A DNA stretch of 19,646 nt, taken from the NCBI GenBank assembly GCA_963627215.1, contig CAVGAH010000034.1, positions 1-19,646 of the forward strand. Reading direction: 5' to 3'. The notes below the pieces were generated by a model, which worked only from the letters and a program-made list of their open reading frames with translations, was not told where the DNA came from and did no database searches. Position 1 is the stretch's first letter; each line of letters begins with the position of its first letter. The stretch is from CAKQOE01 sp963627215 (GTDB taxonomy: Bacteria; Bacillota; Clostridia; Peptostreptococcales; Anaerovoracaceae). The position numbers were made by a program, and so were the translations under genes. Below, piece after piece: positions 13,782 to 19,646 of the stretch.

Positions 13782-14741
13782 ATGGCTGACGAAAAGAAAA
13801 ACAATTCAGCAACCGTTGAAACTACACACGTAGACGGTATGCAGGTGAGAAAATACAAACTGAATGAAGGCGGCGAAACGCTGTTTAAAATAAGGACAGA
13901 GGCTGAAATAGAGCAGGAGATTAAGGACTACGAAGAAAAGCTGAAGGAAGAGGCCGACAAAAAAGCAGAAGAGCGCAGAGAAAAATTCAGGCAGCAGCTT
14001 AAAGATGATCTGGCAGATCAGAATTTTGAATTCAGCGAAGTGAGCCTGGCAGAAGCAGCAGAAAAGCTGAAGCTCGACCCCGAACAAATAAATGAAAAGT
14101 TAAATGAGCTTACAAAGGATGATTACATATTCTGCATTGGCGACAGCATCACATATGGTTTTGAAGTCGAAGGCAGCCTGACATGGATAGGCAGACTGCG
14201 CCGCGAGGAAGAGATAAACCTCATAAATGTAGGAGTCAACGGGGATACAACGGCAGATATGTTTGCCCGCTTCCATGAGCACGTACTAGACTACAGACCA
14301 AAGGCAGTCCTGATAATGGGCGGAGGAAACGATGTAATGGGCGGCACGCAGATGCAGTATGTTACGAATAACATAGCGATGATGGCGCAGCTCGCACTTG
14401 ACCGAGGCATAATCCCGATGATAGGCATACAGCCTGAGCCGGATCACAAGAATGTTCCTGCTGATATAAAGAGCATGTTGGACTACGATAAGGTAAAGGA
14501 AAATCTCGCAGAATATAAGCAGTGGCTCATAACATTTGCAAAGGCAAACAATCTGCCGCTCATCGATTTTGATACAGGCATGAAAAACAAGCTGAGAGCA
14601 GGCTACGGAAGATATTTCTTTGACGGAATACATCCAAATCCGTCAGGCCACAGGATGATGGCGCTCATAGCAAAGGAAAAATTCATAGAGATGGGCCTTC
14701 TGAAAGCGCCGGCGGAGGAGGATCACAGATTCGACCTGTAG
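13782..14741 (+). CDS. Cytoplasmic SGNH/GDSL-family hydrolase with a charged N-terminal extension
   Basis: The 319-residue product has an SGNH hydrolase domain at about 113-305. Block I is FCIGDSITYG with nucleophile Ser122, block II is NVGVNGDT (Gly154), block III is GGGNDV (Asn183), and block V is DGIHPNPSGH with Asp281 and His284, so the full catalytic set is present. The first 110 residues are highly charged and helical (IRTEAEIEQEIKDYEEKLKE and onward), probably a coiled coil; this extension is not usual in the family. There is no signal peptide, so it probably acts inside the cell as an esterase or acyl hydrolase of unknown substrate. AGGAGG before the ATG sets the start. A GC-rich terminator-like hairpin follows, then surE. 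Confidence 0.85.
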   Translation: MADEKKNNSATVETTHVDGMQVRKYKLNEGGETLFKIRTEAEIEQEIKDYEEKLKEEADKKAEERREKFRQQLKDDLADQNFEFSEVSLAEAAEKLKLDPEQINEKLNELTKDDYIFCIGDSITYGFEVEGSLTWIGRLRREEEINLINVGVNGDTTADMFARFHEHVLDYRPKAVLIMGGGNDVMGGTQMQYVTNNIAMMAQLALDRGIIPMIGIQPEPDHKNVPADIKSMLDYDKVKENLAEYKQWLITFAKANNLPLIDFDTGMKNKLRAGYGRYFFDGIHPNPSGHRMMALIAKEKFIEMGLLKAPAEEDHRFDL

Positions 14742-14756
14742 AAAGTAACATACGGC

Positions 14757-14790
14757 GGCGCGCAGCGCTCTCGGGTGCAGCGCGCCTTTT
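14757..14790 (+). terminator. Terminator-like hairpin after the SGNH hydrolase gene
   Basis: GGCGCGC (14757-14763) pairs with GCGCGCC (14780-14786), followed by TTTT. The T-run is short. Both arms are also complementary to arms of the palindrome at 14811-14825, allowing alternative folds. Confidence 0.55.
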
Positions 14791-14810
14791 GGCTGATAAG
14801 AATACTACGG

Positions 14811-14825
14811 GCGCGCCTGGCGCGC
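14811..14825. repeat. 15-nt palindrome GCGCGCC-T-GGCGCGC
   Basis: Perfect 7-1-7 palindrome with the GCC-N-GGC core, 67 bases before the surE start codon. Weaker pairing continues outward (ACT at about 14803 and AGT at about 14829). Confidence 0.85.
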
Positions 14826-14892
14826 GGAAGTATCATCATTACGCATTGGAGGCGTATAAAATTTTTATTTGAAATATGAAAGGAAAAATATA

Positions 14893-15675
14893 ATGAATAT
14901 ATTAGTATCAAATGACGACGGAATAACGGCAGAAGGACTGCATGTGCTTGTAAAAGCGCTTTCAGAAGTGCCGGGAAATAAAGTATACGTGTCAGCTCCC
15001 GACGGTCAGCGCAGCTCATGCGGGCATGGAATAACGATGACGGCACCTATAATCGTAAACGACAACGTTTCAGTTGAAGGCGCAGTATGGGCGCAGGCGC
15101 TTTCGGGAACTCCGGCAGACTGCGTGAAATTCGGGATGAAAAGGCTGAAAAAAGAGCAGAATGTAGATATAGATGTTGTTTTTTCAGGAATAAACCACGG
15201 AGGAAACATCGGCAGCGATGTACTTTACTCCGGAACGGTGTCTGCAGCCGCAGAGGGCGTGCTTTGCGGAGTGCCTGCAGTAGCGCTTTCTATCGGAACG
15301 TCAGCGCCGACGACTGAAATGTTTGAAAACTGCGCCAAAATAGTCAGCCAGCTGTGTGAGAAAGCGATTCCTGACATCGATAAGCTGACTGTGATAAATG
15401 TAAATTATCCGCCACTGCCGCCTTCGGAAATAAAAGGAATAAAAGTAACTAAGCTCGGACCGAGAGAGTATGCGGAGAAGTTTGATCTGCTTGAAAATCC
15501 GAAGGGTCAGAAATATTACTGGTATTGCGGCGATATGGTAGTGTATAATGGTTTGCCGGACGATTACGATGTAATGGCGCAGCAGGACGGATACGTATCT
15601 GTAACGCCGCTTCAGCTTGACCTGACGAATCACGGCCTGCGTGAAAAGGTCAGAGGCTGGGAGCTCAGCGTTTAA
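14893..15675 (+). CDS. surE: 5'/3'-nucleotidase SurE
   Basis: The 260-residue product is SurE, a metal-dependent phosphatase that removes phosphate from nucleoside 5'- and 3'-monophosphates. The N-terminal MNILVSNDDG carries metal ligands Asp8 and Asp9. Further family blocks are APDGQRSSCG (metal-binding Ser41/42), ALSGTPADCV and the SGINHGGNIGSDVLYSGTV loop with Asn101. Length is normal. The ATG at 14893 is chosen over an upstream in-frame TTG at 14869 because AAAGGA lies 8 bases before it and the family begins at MNILVSNDDG. The gene follows the SGNH hydrolase by 151 bases that hold a terminator-like hairpin, so independent expression is likely. Confidence 0.95.
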   Translation: MNILVSNDDGITAEGLHVLVKALSEVPGNKVYVSAPDGQRSSCGHGITMTAPIIVNDNVSVEGAVWAQALSGTPADCVKFGMKRLKKEQNVDIDVVFSGINHGGNIGSDVLYSGTVSAAAEGVLCGVPAVALSIGTSAPTTEMFENCAKIVSQLCEKAIPDIDKLTVINVNYPPLPPSEIKGIKVTKLGPREYAEKFDLLENPKGQKYYWYCGDMVVYNGLPDDYDVMAQQDGYVSVTPLQLDLTNHGLREKVRGWELSV

Positions 15676-15722
15676 GACCGGGCTGTAAGAGAACGGCAAA
15701 AGCAAGTTTGTCAGGAAAGGAG

Positions 15723-15773
15723 AACGGAGCACGGAACAGTCCGTTTTGGGAATTGTGTGCGGCGTGATGCCGC
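15723..15773 (+). other. Two hairpins in the surE to DUF2156 gap
   Basis: AACGGA (15723-15728) pairs with TCCGTT (15740-15745), followed by TTGGG, a weak terminator candidate. GCGGC (15759-15763) pairs with GCCGC (15769-15773). No gene is supported in 15676-15810. Confidence 0.4.
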
Positions 15774-15810
15774 GGAAGGTTAGAAGACTGTTCGATGTAA
15801 TATATTATAA

Positions 15811-16821
15811 ATGTATTTTTTTAGAAATGAAATAACTATAGATAAAAAAGAAGAATTGGAAGAGTATCTTAATGCATTTGCTCATGAGACATCAGGACTC
15901 ACGTTTTCTTCATTATACATGTGGAGAAAGGCGAACTTTTTCTCTTACGAGATAATAAATGATTTCCTGTGCGTGGCGGGGCAGAGCAATTTTGAAGGCT
16001 TTAAGGAAGACCCATTCGTATTCCCGCTGCTGCCGCTGAAGGGCGACTGCAACGGCGAAAAGATGAAGAAGACTATAGAGGAAGTCATAAAACGCTTTGA
16101 GGAGCACGGCGAACCGTTTGTAATGAGGCTCATACCGCCTCACATGCAGTCATCATATATGAATGTGATGCCGGGAAAATTCCTGTTCCTGAACGACAGA
16201 GCGAACCACGACTATGTTTACAGTGTGGACGAGCTGGCAGAGCTCAAGGGAAAACGCTTTCACGGCAAGAAAAATCATGTAAATCGCTTTGACCGTGATT
16301 ATGAAGGTCGCTATGAGGTGGTTCCTATGTCTGCGGAAATAGTTGCAGAGGCTCTCAAGCTGCTGAAATATATAGACGATAAGAAGCAGGTAGAGGGCTT
16401 TGAAGCGGAAATGCTTCAGATGGAGGCAGAAGCACTGGAGGACATACTTCCTGTTTATGACAGGCTCGGGCTTGAAGGCTGCGCTATACTTATAGACGGA
16501 AAGCTTGAAGCGTATGCATTCGGAGGTCCGCTCGGCGATGATACCATAGTAGAGCATGTAGAGAAAGCAAACATAGACTTCGCGGGAATATACCAGAAGC
16601 TGAACAACGAATTCTGCAAGATGATGCAGGGACGCTATAAGTATGTCAACCGTGAAGAGGATATGGGACTGATGGGTCTGAGAAAGGCAAAAACATCGTA
16701 CAAGCCTGTAAAAATGATAGAGAAGAGCATAGCGATGCTCGTAGATGACAAGGAAGCCATAGAACGCTACAGCTTTGATGAAGAATCAGAAAGCGGTTCA
16801 GCGGGAGCGATGGCAATTTAA
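15811..16821 (+). CDS. DUF2156 (phosphatidylglycerol lysyltransferase-like) domain protein
   Basis: The 336-residue product matches the pattern of stand-alone DUF2156 proteins common in Clostridia: FSSLYMWRKANFFSYEIIND near the N-terminus, the central block DYVYSVDELAELKGKRFHGKKNHVNRF, and the C-terminal motifs INREEDMG-like (here VNREEDMGLMGLRKAKTSY) and HVEKANIDFAGIYQKLN. The fold is related to GNAT/Fem acyltransferases and to the catalytic half of MprF, which moves an aminoacyl group from tRNA to lipid. This protein lacks membrane segments, so an MprF-like activity should not be assumed. The start is odd: an in-frame TAA directly precedes the ATG at 15811 and no Shine-Dalgarno is visible. 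Confidence 0.8.
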   Translation: MYFFRNEITIDKKEELEEYLNAFAHETSGLTFSSLYMWRKANFFSYEIINDFLCVAGQSNFEGFKEDPFVFPLLPLKGDCNGEKMKKTIEEVIKRFEEHGEPFVMRLIPPHMQSSYMNVMPGKFLFLNDRANHDYVYSVDELAELKGKRFHGKKNHVNRFDRDYEGRYEVVPMSAEIVAEALKLLKYIDDKKQVEGFEAEMLQMEAEALEDILPVYDRLGLEGCAILIDGKLEAYAFGGPLGDDTIVEHVEKANIDFAGIYQKLNNEFCKMMQGRYKYVNREEDMGLMGLRKAKTSYKPVKMIEKSIAMLVDDKEAIERYSFDEESESGSAGAMAI

Positions 16822-16854
16822 AAAATGATGCAGAAAATGATATTATGATGCAAG

Positions 16855-16889
16855 GCCGGGCGCTGCAGCGCCCGGCTGTTCTGTTTTTT
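16855..16889 (+). terminator. Intrinsic terminator
   Basis: GCCGGGCGCTG (16855-16865) and CAGCGCCCGGC (16866-16876) form a perfect 22-base palindrome followed by TGTTCTGTTTTTT. It ends the DUF2156 gene. Confidence 0.85.
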
Positions 16890-16915
16890 GAAGAAAAAGA
16901 TCCGCATAGTAAAAT
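16888..16915 (+). promoter_or_regulatory. Possible promoter of the tyrosine recombinase gene
   Basis: TTGAAG (16888-16893), 16 bases, TAAAAT (16910-16915), directly after the preceding terminator. Confidence 0.45.
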
Positions 16916-16972
16916 ATTTAATAACGCTGACGACGAATGGTTTACAGCTTTTAGAACTATGAAGGAGAATTT

Positions 16973-17941
16973 ATGAAACTGAAAAAAGCAATGGAACGTC
17001 ATATCATATACTGCAGAGATACGCGCAGGATGTCGCCCAATACGCTAAAAAGCTATGAACATGCTGTAAGACGTTTTGTAGAATTTATGGGAATTCAATA
17101 TGCTATATATGATGTAGAAAATGTAGATAAGAATCATGTCCTCGATTATCTGCAGGATCTCAGCTCATCATACGCGCCGTCGTCGGCGACACAGCATTTT
17201 ACAATAATTCATGTATTTTTCAACTATCTTGAGGATTACGGAACCATAGAGGATTCGCCCTTCAGAAGGATACATGAAAAGAAGCTCAAGATACCAAAAC
17301 GCCTGCCGACAACGCTTACTATCGAAGAAATAAGAGATATTTTAATTGCGGCATACATAGCAAAACCAAAGTCATTTTATGGAGCAGCGAATGGTGAAGA
17401 TATGCTGCACTATCGCGACTGCCTTATACTGGAAATGCTTTTTAATACAGGCATGAGGGTGCATGAGCTGTGCGGACTGAAAATGAGCGACTACGACGCA
17501 GATACCGGCATAATAAGATTTATAGGAAAAGGAAATAAGGAACGTAAATGCTACATCACGGCAAGCAATCTGCCCGGACTTTATGAACATTATATGGATC
17601 TCCGGGATGCCTTTCTGAAAAACAAAGGAATGCAGCGCGCGCATATATTTATAAACCGTTTCGGAGGTTCGCTGTCGTCACAGGGAGTACGAGACATAGT
17701 CAGCAAATACAGTAAGGCTGCGGGCATAAATAAAAATGTAACGCCGCATGTTTTCAGACATTCGTTTGCAACGCTTCTGATGGAGCAGGGTGTAAACCTG
17801 CGGTATATACAGGAATATCTCGGCCATGAAACGATACTTACGACTCAGCGCTATCTGCATATAAGCGATAAGGAAGCGCAGGAAACTCTGCTGGCGCATC
17901 ATCCCAGAGCAACTATAACCCCTGAGATATTTGACAAGTAA
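16973..17941 (+). CDS. XerC/XerD-like tyrosine recombinase
   Basis: The 322-residue product has an N-terminal core-binding (SAM-like) domain at about 1-95 and a catalytic domain at about 110-310. The active site is complete: Arg162 (NTGMRVHEL), Lys186 (IGKGNKER), His259 and Arg262 (HVFRHSF), His285 (YLGHETI) and nucleophile Tyr294 (TQRYLHI). Size and layout fit Xer-type chromosome-dimer or orphan recombinases rather than large phage integrases. An insertion at about 133-146 (KPKSFYGAANGEDM) separates helices before the first catalytic block. AAGGAG before the ATG sets the start. No phage genes, tRNA gene or attachment-site duplication lies beside it. It could be the housekeeping Xer or a solitary relative; I cannot decide. 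Confidence 0.88.
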   Translation: MKLKKAMERHIIYCRDTRRMSPNTLKSYEHAVRRFVEFMGIQYAIYDVENVDKNHVLDYLQDLSSSYAPSSATQHFTIIHVFFNYLEDYGTIEDSPFRRIHEKKLKIPKRLPTTLTIEEIRDILIAAYIAKPKSFYGAANGEDMLHYRDCLILEMLFNTGMRVHELCGLKMSDYDADTGIIRFIGKGNKERKCYITASNLPGLYEHYMDLRDAFLKNKGMQRAHIFINRFGGSLSSQGVRDIVSKYSKAAGINKNVTPHVFRHSFATLLMEQGVNLRYIQEYLGHETILTTQRYLHISDKEAQETLLAHHPRATITPEIFDK

Positions 17942-17986
17942 TGTTTATTGATCTATGAATTATGAACGAATAGCTTAAAACTCTGC

Positions 17987-18000
17987 GTCGGCCCGCCGAC
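17987..18000. repeat. Variant palindrome GTCGGC-CC-GCCGAC
   Basis: A 6-2-6 palindrome, a near relative of the 15-nt family, 46 bases beyond the recombinase stop. Its arm GTCGGC is the same as in the copy at 18177. Confidence 0.7.
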
Positions 18001-18090
18001 CTGTAAGAAGGTAAATGGCTTAAAGCAGATACAGCTAATGAAGTAATGTGCTGTGTAAAAACCATTGGTTGTTACGCGTTAAAAACAGAG

Positions 18091-18160
18091 AAAGCCGCAC
18101 TGAATGCAAAACGGCTGTCACCAAAGGCAGCCAAATATTGCATACAGCGCGGCTTTTTCT
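18091..18160. terminator. Three-stem bidirectional terminator between recombinase and trpS
   Basis: Nested stems: AAAGCCGC (18091-18098) with GCGGCTTT (18149-18156), ATGCAA (18104-18109) with TTGCAT (18138-18143), and GGCTG (18113-18117) with CAGCC (18128-18132). T-runs follow on both strands (TTTTTCT on +, CTCTGTTTTT on -), so both converging genes can end here. Confidence 0.75.
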
Positions 18161-18176
18161 ATATATGGGTACATGG

Positions 18177-18191
18177 GTCGGCCGGGCCGAC
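18177..18191. repeat. 15-nt palindrome GTCGGCC-G-GGCCGAC
   Basis: Perfect 7-1-7 palindrome with the GCC-N-GGC core, 33 bases beyond the trpS stop. A further GGGT and ACCC pair flanks it loosely. Confidence 0.85.
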
Positions 18192-18223
18192 GCACCCGTA
18201 TGACGCATTACTTTATTACTTCA

Positions 18224-19285
18224 TTATTTCAGAAGATTATTATCAACAAAGTAATCTATTCGCATAGAATGACGCACCTCCGCAAGCGTCTTAGCGGCAG
18301 TAGCTTCGGCTGCCTTAGTGCCTTCCCTGAGGATCTCGTAAACCTCAGGCAGGCGCTGCTCCCAGTCCTTTCTTCTCGTGCGGATAGGCTCGAGCTCGGC
18401 CTGCAGAACGTTGTTCAGGAACTTTTTGACCTTAACGTCGCCGAGACCGCCGCGGCGGTAATGATCCTTGAGCTCATCAAGGCATGAATAATCAGGCAGG
18501 AACTCCGCAAAATATTCATCCCTGCAGAAAGCGTCGAGATAAATAAATACAGGGTTGCCCTCGACCTCGCCGGGATCCTCTACGCGCAGATGGTTAGGGT
18601 CTGTGAACATAGACATTACCTTCTTCTTGATGTCCTCCGGCTCATCAGAAAGGTAGATGCAGTTTCCGATGGACTTGCTCATCTTTGCCTTGCCGTCGAT
18701 GCCCGGGAGACGAACGCATGACTTGTTTGAAGGAAGTATGATCTGCGGCTCTGTAAGAGTTTCTCCGTATACATCGTTGAACTTGTGAACGATCTCGCGG
18801 CACTGCTCAAGCATAGGCTTCTGATCCTCGCCGGCAGGCACGGTAGTAGCGTGGAACGCAGTGATATCAGCGGCCTGACTTACAGGGTAGCATAAGAAGC
18901 CCGCAGGGATGCTCGCTTCGAAATTCTTCTGCTGTATCTCGGTCTTTACAGTCGGGTTGCGCTGCAGACGAGCCACAGTTACCAGATTCATATAGTAAAC
19001 TGTCAGCTCAGTGAGCTGTGGTATGAGCGACTGTATGAATATGTGCGACTTTGCAGGGTCGATGCCGCATGCGAGGTAGTCGAGCGCCACCTGCATGATA
19101 TTGCTGCGGACCTTTTCCGGATTTTCGGCATTGTCCGTAAGAGCCTGCGCGTCAGCTATCATTATATAGACCTCATCGTATTCGCCTGAGTTCTGAAGCT
19201 TTACGCGTTCCTTAAGCGAACCGACATAGTGGCCTACATGAAGACGACCGGTAGGACGGTCGCCGGTTAATATTACTTTTTTCAT
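18224..19285 (-). CDS. trpS: Tryptophan--tRNA ligase
   Basis: The 353-residue product is a class I aminoacyl-tRNA synthetase charging tRNA-Trp. The HIGH-type motif is RPTGRLHVGHYVGSL (His16, His19) and the KMSKS loop is at 201-205. The stretch IPAGFLCYPVSQAADITAFH and PAGEDQKPMLEQCREI are tryptophan/ATP-site blocks of the family. Length is normal. The ATG at 19285 is chosen over an upstream in-frame TTG at 19327 because AAGGAG precedes it, the family begins MKKVILTGDRPTGRLH, and the promoter would start transcription at about 19326. No T-box leader is present: the leader is only about 40 bases, so control by uncharged tRNA through a T-box is excluded. Confidence 0.96.
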   Translation of the reverse strand: MKKVILTGDRPTGRLHVGHYVGSLKERVKLQNSGEYDEVYIMIADAQALTDNAENPEKVRSNIMQVALDYLACGIDPAKSHIFIQSLIPQLTELTVYYMNLVTVARLQRNPTVKTEIQQKNFEASIPAGFLCYPVSQAADITAFHATTVPAGEDQKPMLEQCREIVHKFNDVYGETLTEPQIILPSNKSCVRLPGIDGKAKMSKSIGNCIYLSDEPEDIKKKVMSMFTDPNHLRVEDPGEVEGNPVFIYLDAFCRDEYFAEFLPDYSCLDELKDHYRRGGLGDVKVKKFLNNVLQAELEPIRTRRKDWEQRLPEVYEILREGTKAAEATAAKTLAEVRHSMRIDYFVDNNLLK

Positions 19286-19332
19286 TGTTTTATCTGCTCC
19301 TTGTATCTTCTGGAGATTTTTATTCAACTTAA

Positions 19333-19361
19333 ATTATATAATTCGCTGAGTGAAGTGTCAA
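19333..19361 (-). promoter_or_regulatory. Perfect consensus SigA promoter of trpS
   Basis: Read on the - strand: TTGACA (19356-19361), a 17-base spacer, TATAAT (19333-19338). All 12 consensus bases match at the ideal spacing, so strong constitutive expression is likely. Confidence 0.92.
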
Positions 19362-19380
19362 TAAAGCCGTTTCAGGGGAG

Positions 19381-19396
19381 CCGCCGTCACCGGCGG
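19381..19396. repeat. Hairpin CCGCCG-TCAC-CGGCGG
   Basis: Six-bp perfect arms with a 4-base loop just upstream of the trpS promoter. It may end a transcript entering from beyond the window, but no T-run follows. Confidence 0.5.
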
Positions 19397-19432
19397 AGTA
19401 AGCTGTGTTGATTTAGAGTGTTGGGGTTGCCT

Positions 19433-19466
19433 GAGTTACTTGGGTTACTTGAGTTACTTGGGTGAT
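19433..19466. repeat. 9-bp tandem repeat
   Basis: GAGTTACTT, GGGTTACTT, GAGTTACTT and partial GGGTGA follow one another directly (unit GRGTTACTT). It lies in the 19286-19646 gap beside the 51-bp-period repeats. No gene is supported in this gap. Confidence 0.85.
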
Positions 19467-19507
19467 ATATGTCTGGCTGATCAGCAAATTTGCTTGGGGG
19501 ATGGAAA

Positions 19508-19640
19508 TGCTGACTTTACGGCAGGGGAAAAGTCAGCAGAATGATGAATAGCCGGAAATGCTGACCTGGCAGCAGGGAAAAAGTCAGCATTTTGTATTGA
19601 AATTTAATTTGCTGACATACAAGTTGCAAAATAGTCAACA
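19508..19640 (+). repeat. Three units of the 51-bp-period TGCTGAC/GTCAGCA repeat
   Basis: TGCTGAC at 19508, 19559 and 19610, each exactly 51 bases apart. GTCAGCA, GTCAGCA and GTCAACA at 19532, 19583 and 19634, each 24 bases after its partner. The first two units share GGCAG and a run of A in the 17-base interior. The array may continue past the window end. Confidence 0.92.
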
Positions 19641-19646
19641 TTATGG

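Noticed and set aside
19508..19640. CRISPR array reading of the 51-bp-period repeats
   Set aside because: Only the 7-base arms are conserved, not a full repeat; interiors differ, separators are 20 bases, there are two or three units per locus, and no cas gene is in the window.
19286..19646. T-box leader for trpS
   Set aside because: The consensus promoter leaves only about 40 bases of leader and no T-box sequence (AGGGTGGNACCGCG type) is seen on that strand.

Overview
The window reads as chromosome from an endospore-forming member of the Clostridia (Bacillota). Three sporulation genes support this: a SipL-type SPOCS/LysM coat protein, SpoIIR, and a BclA-like collagen-repeat spore-surface protein. 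Shine-Dalgarno sequences are strong (AGGAGG, AAGGAG), promoters are SigA-like, and ATA is used heavily for Ile. I cannot place it to genus. Most of it is core genome, but the intergenic DNA is unusually rich in repeats and hairpins.

Layout. 1-3331: sipL-like and spoIIR on +, bracketed by inverted copies of an intergenic repeat. 3332-4623: two small unknown + genes, a candidate small RNA between them, a terminator, and an 8-bp tandem repeat. 4624-6722 (-): an OmpR-type response regulator and its histidine kinase. 7070-8920 (-): a secreted protein joining three SLH domains to a TolC-like coiled-coil domain, with its own promoter and an operator-like palindrome. 9426-10382 (+): the redox chaperone Hsp33 behind a long hairpin-bearing leader. 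10464-11453 (-): the collagen-like protein, with a SigK-type promoter match. 11709-13559 (-): a Uup/YfmR-type ABC-F ATPase. 13782-17941 (+): an SGNH hydrolase, SurE nucleotidase, a DUF2156 protein and a solitary tyrosine recombinase. 18224-19285 (-): tryptophanyl-tRNA synthetase with a perfect consensus promoter.

How the genes work together. sipL and spoIIR act in engulfment-stage signalling and coat attachment, and the collagen-like gene acts at the last, surface-building stage. The promoter matches (SigE-like, SigF-like, SigK-like) fit those compartments. The two-component pair and the SLH-TolC protein are envelope genes lying head to tail, but there is no direct evidence that one controls the other.

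The most unusual signals are non-coding: (1) a 31-bp inverted-repeat unit, TGCTGAC-N17-GTCAGCA, recurring at an exact 51-bp period at two loci 8 kb apart; (2) a set of five 15-nt intergenic palindromes with core GCC-N-GGC and covarying arms; (3) a promoter-hairpin-terminator unit that looks like a small RNA. The SLH-TolC fusion is the most unusual protein. No complete novel defence or mobile system is visible.
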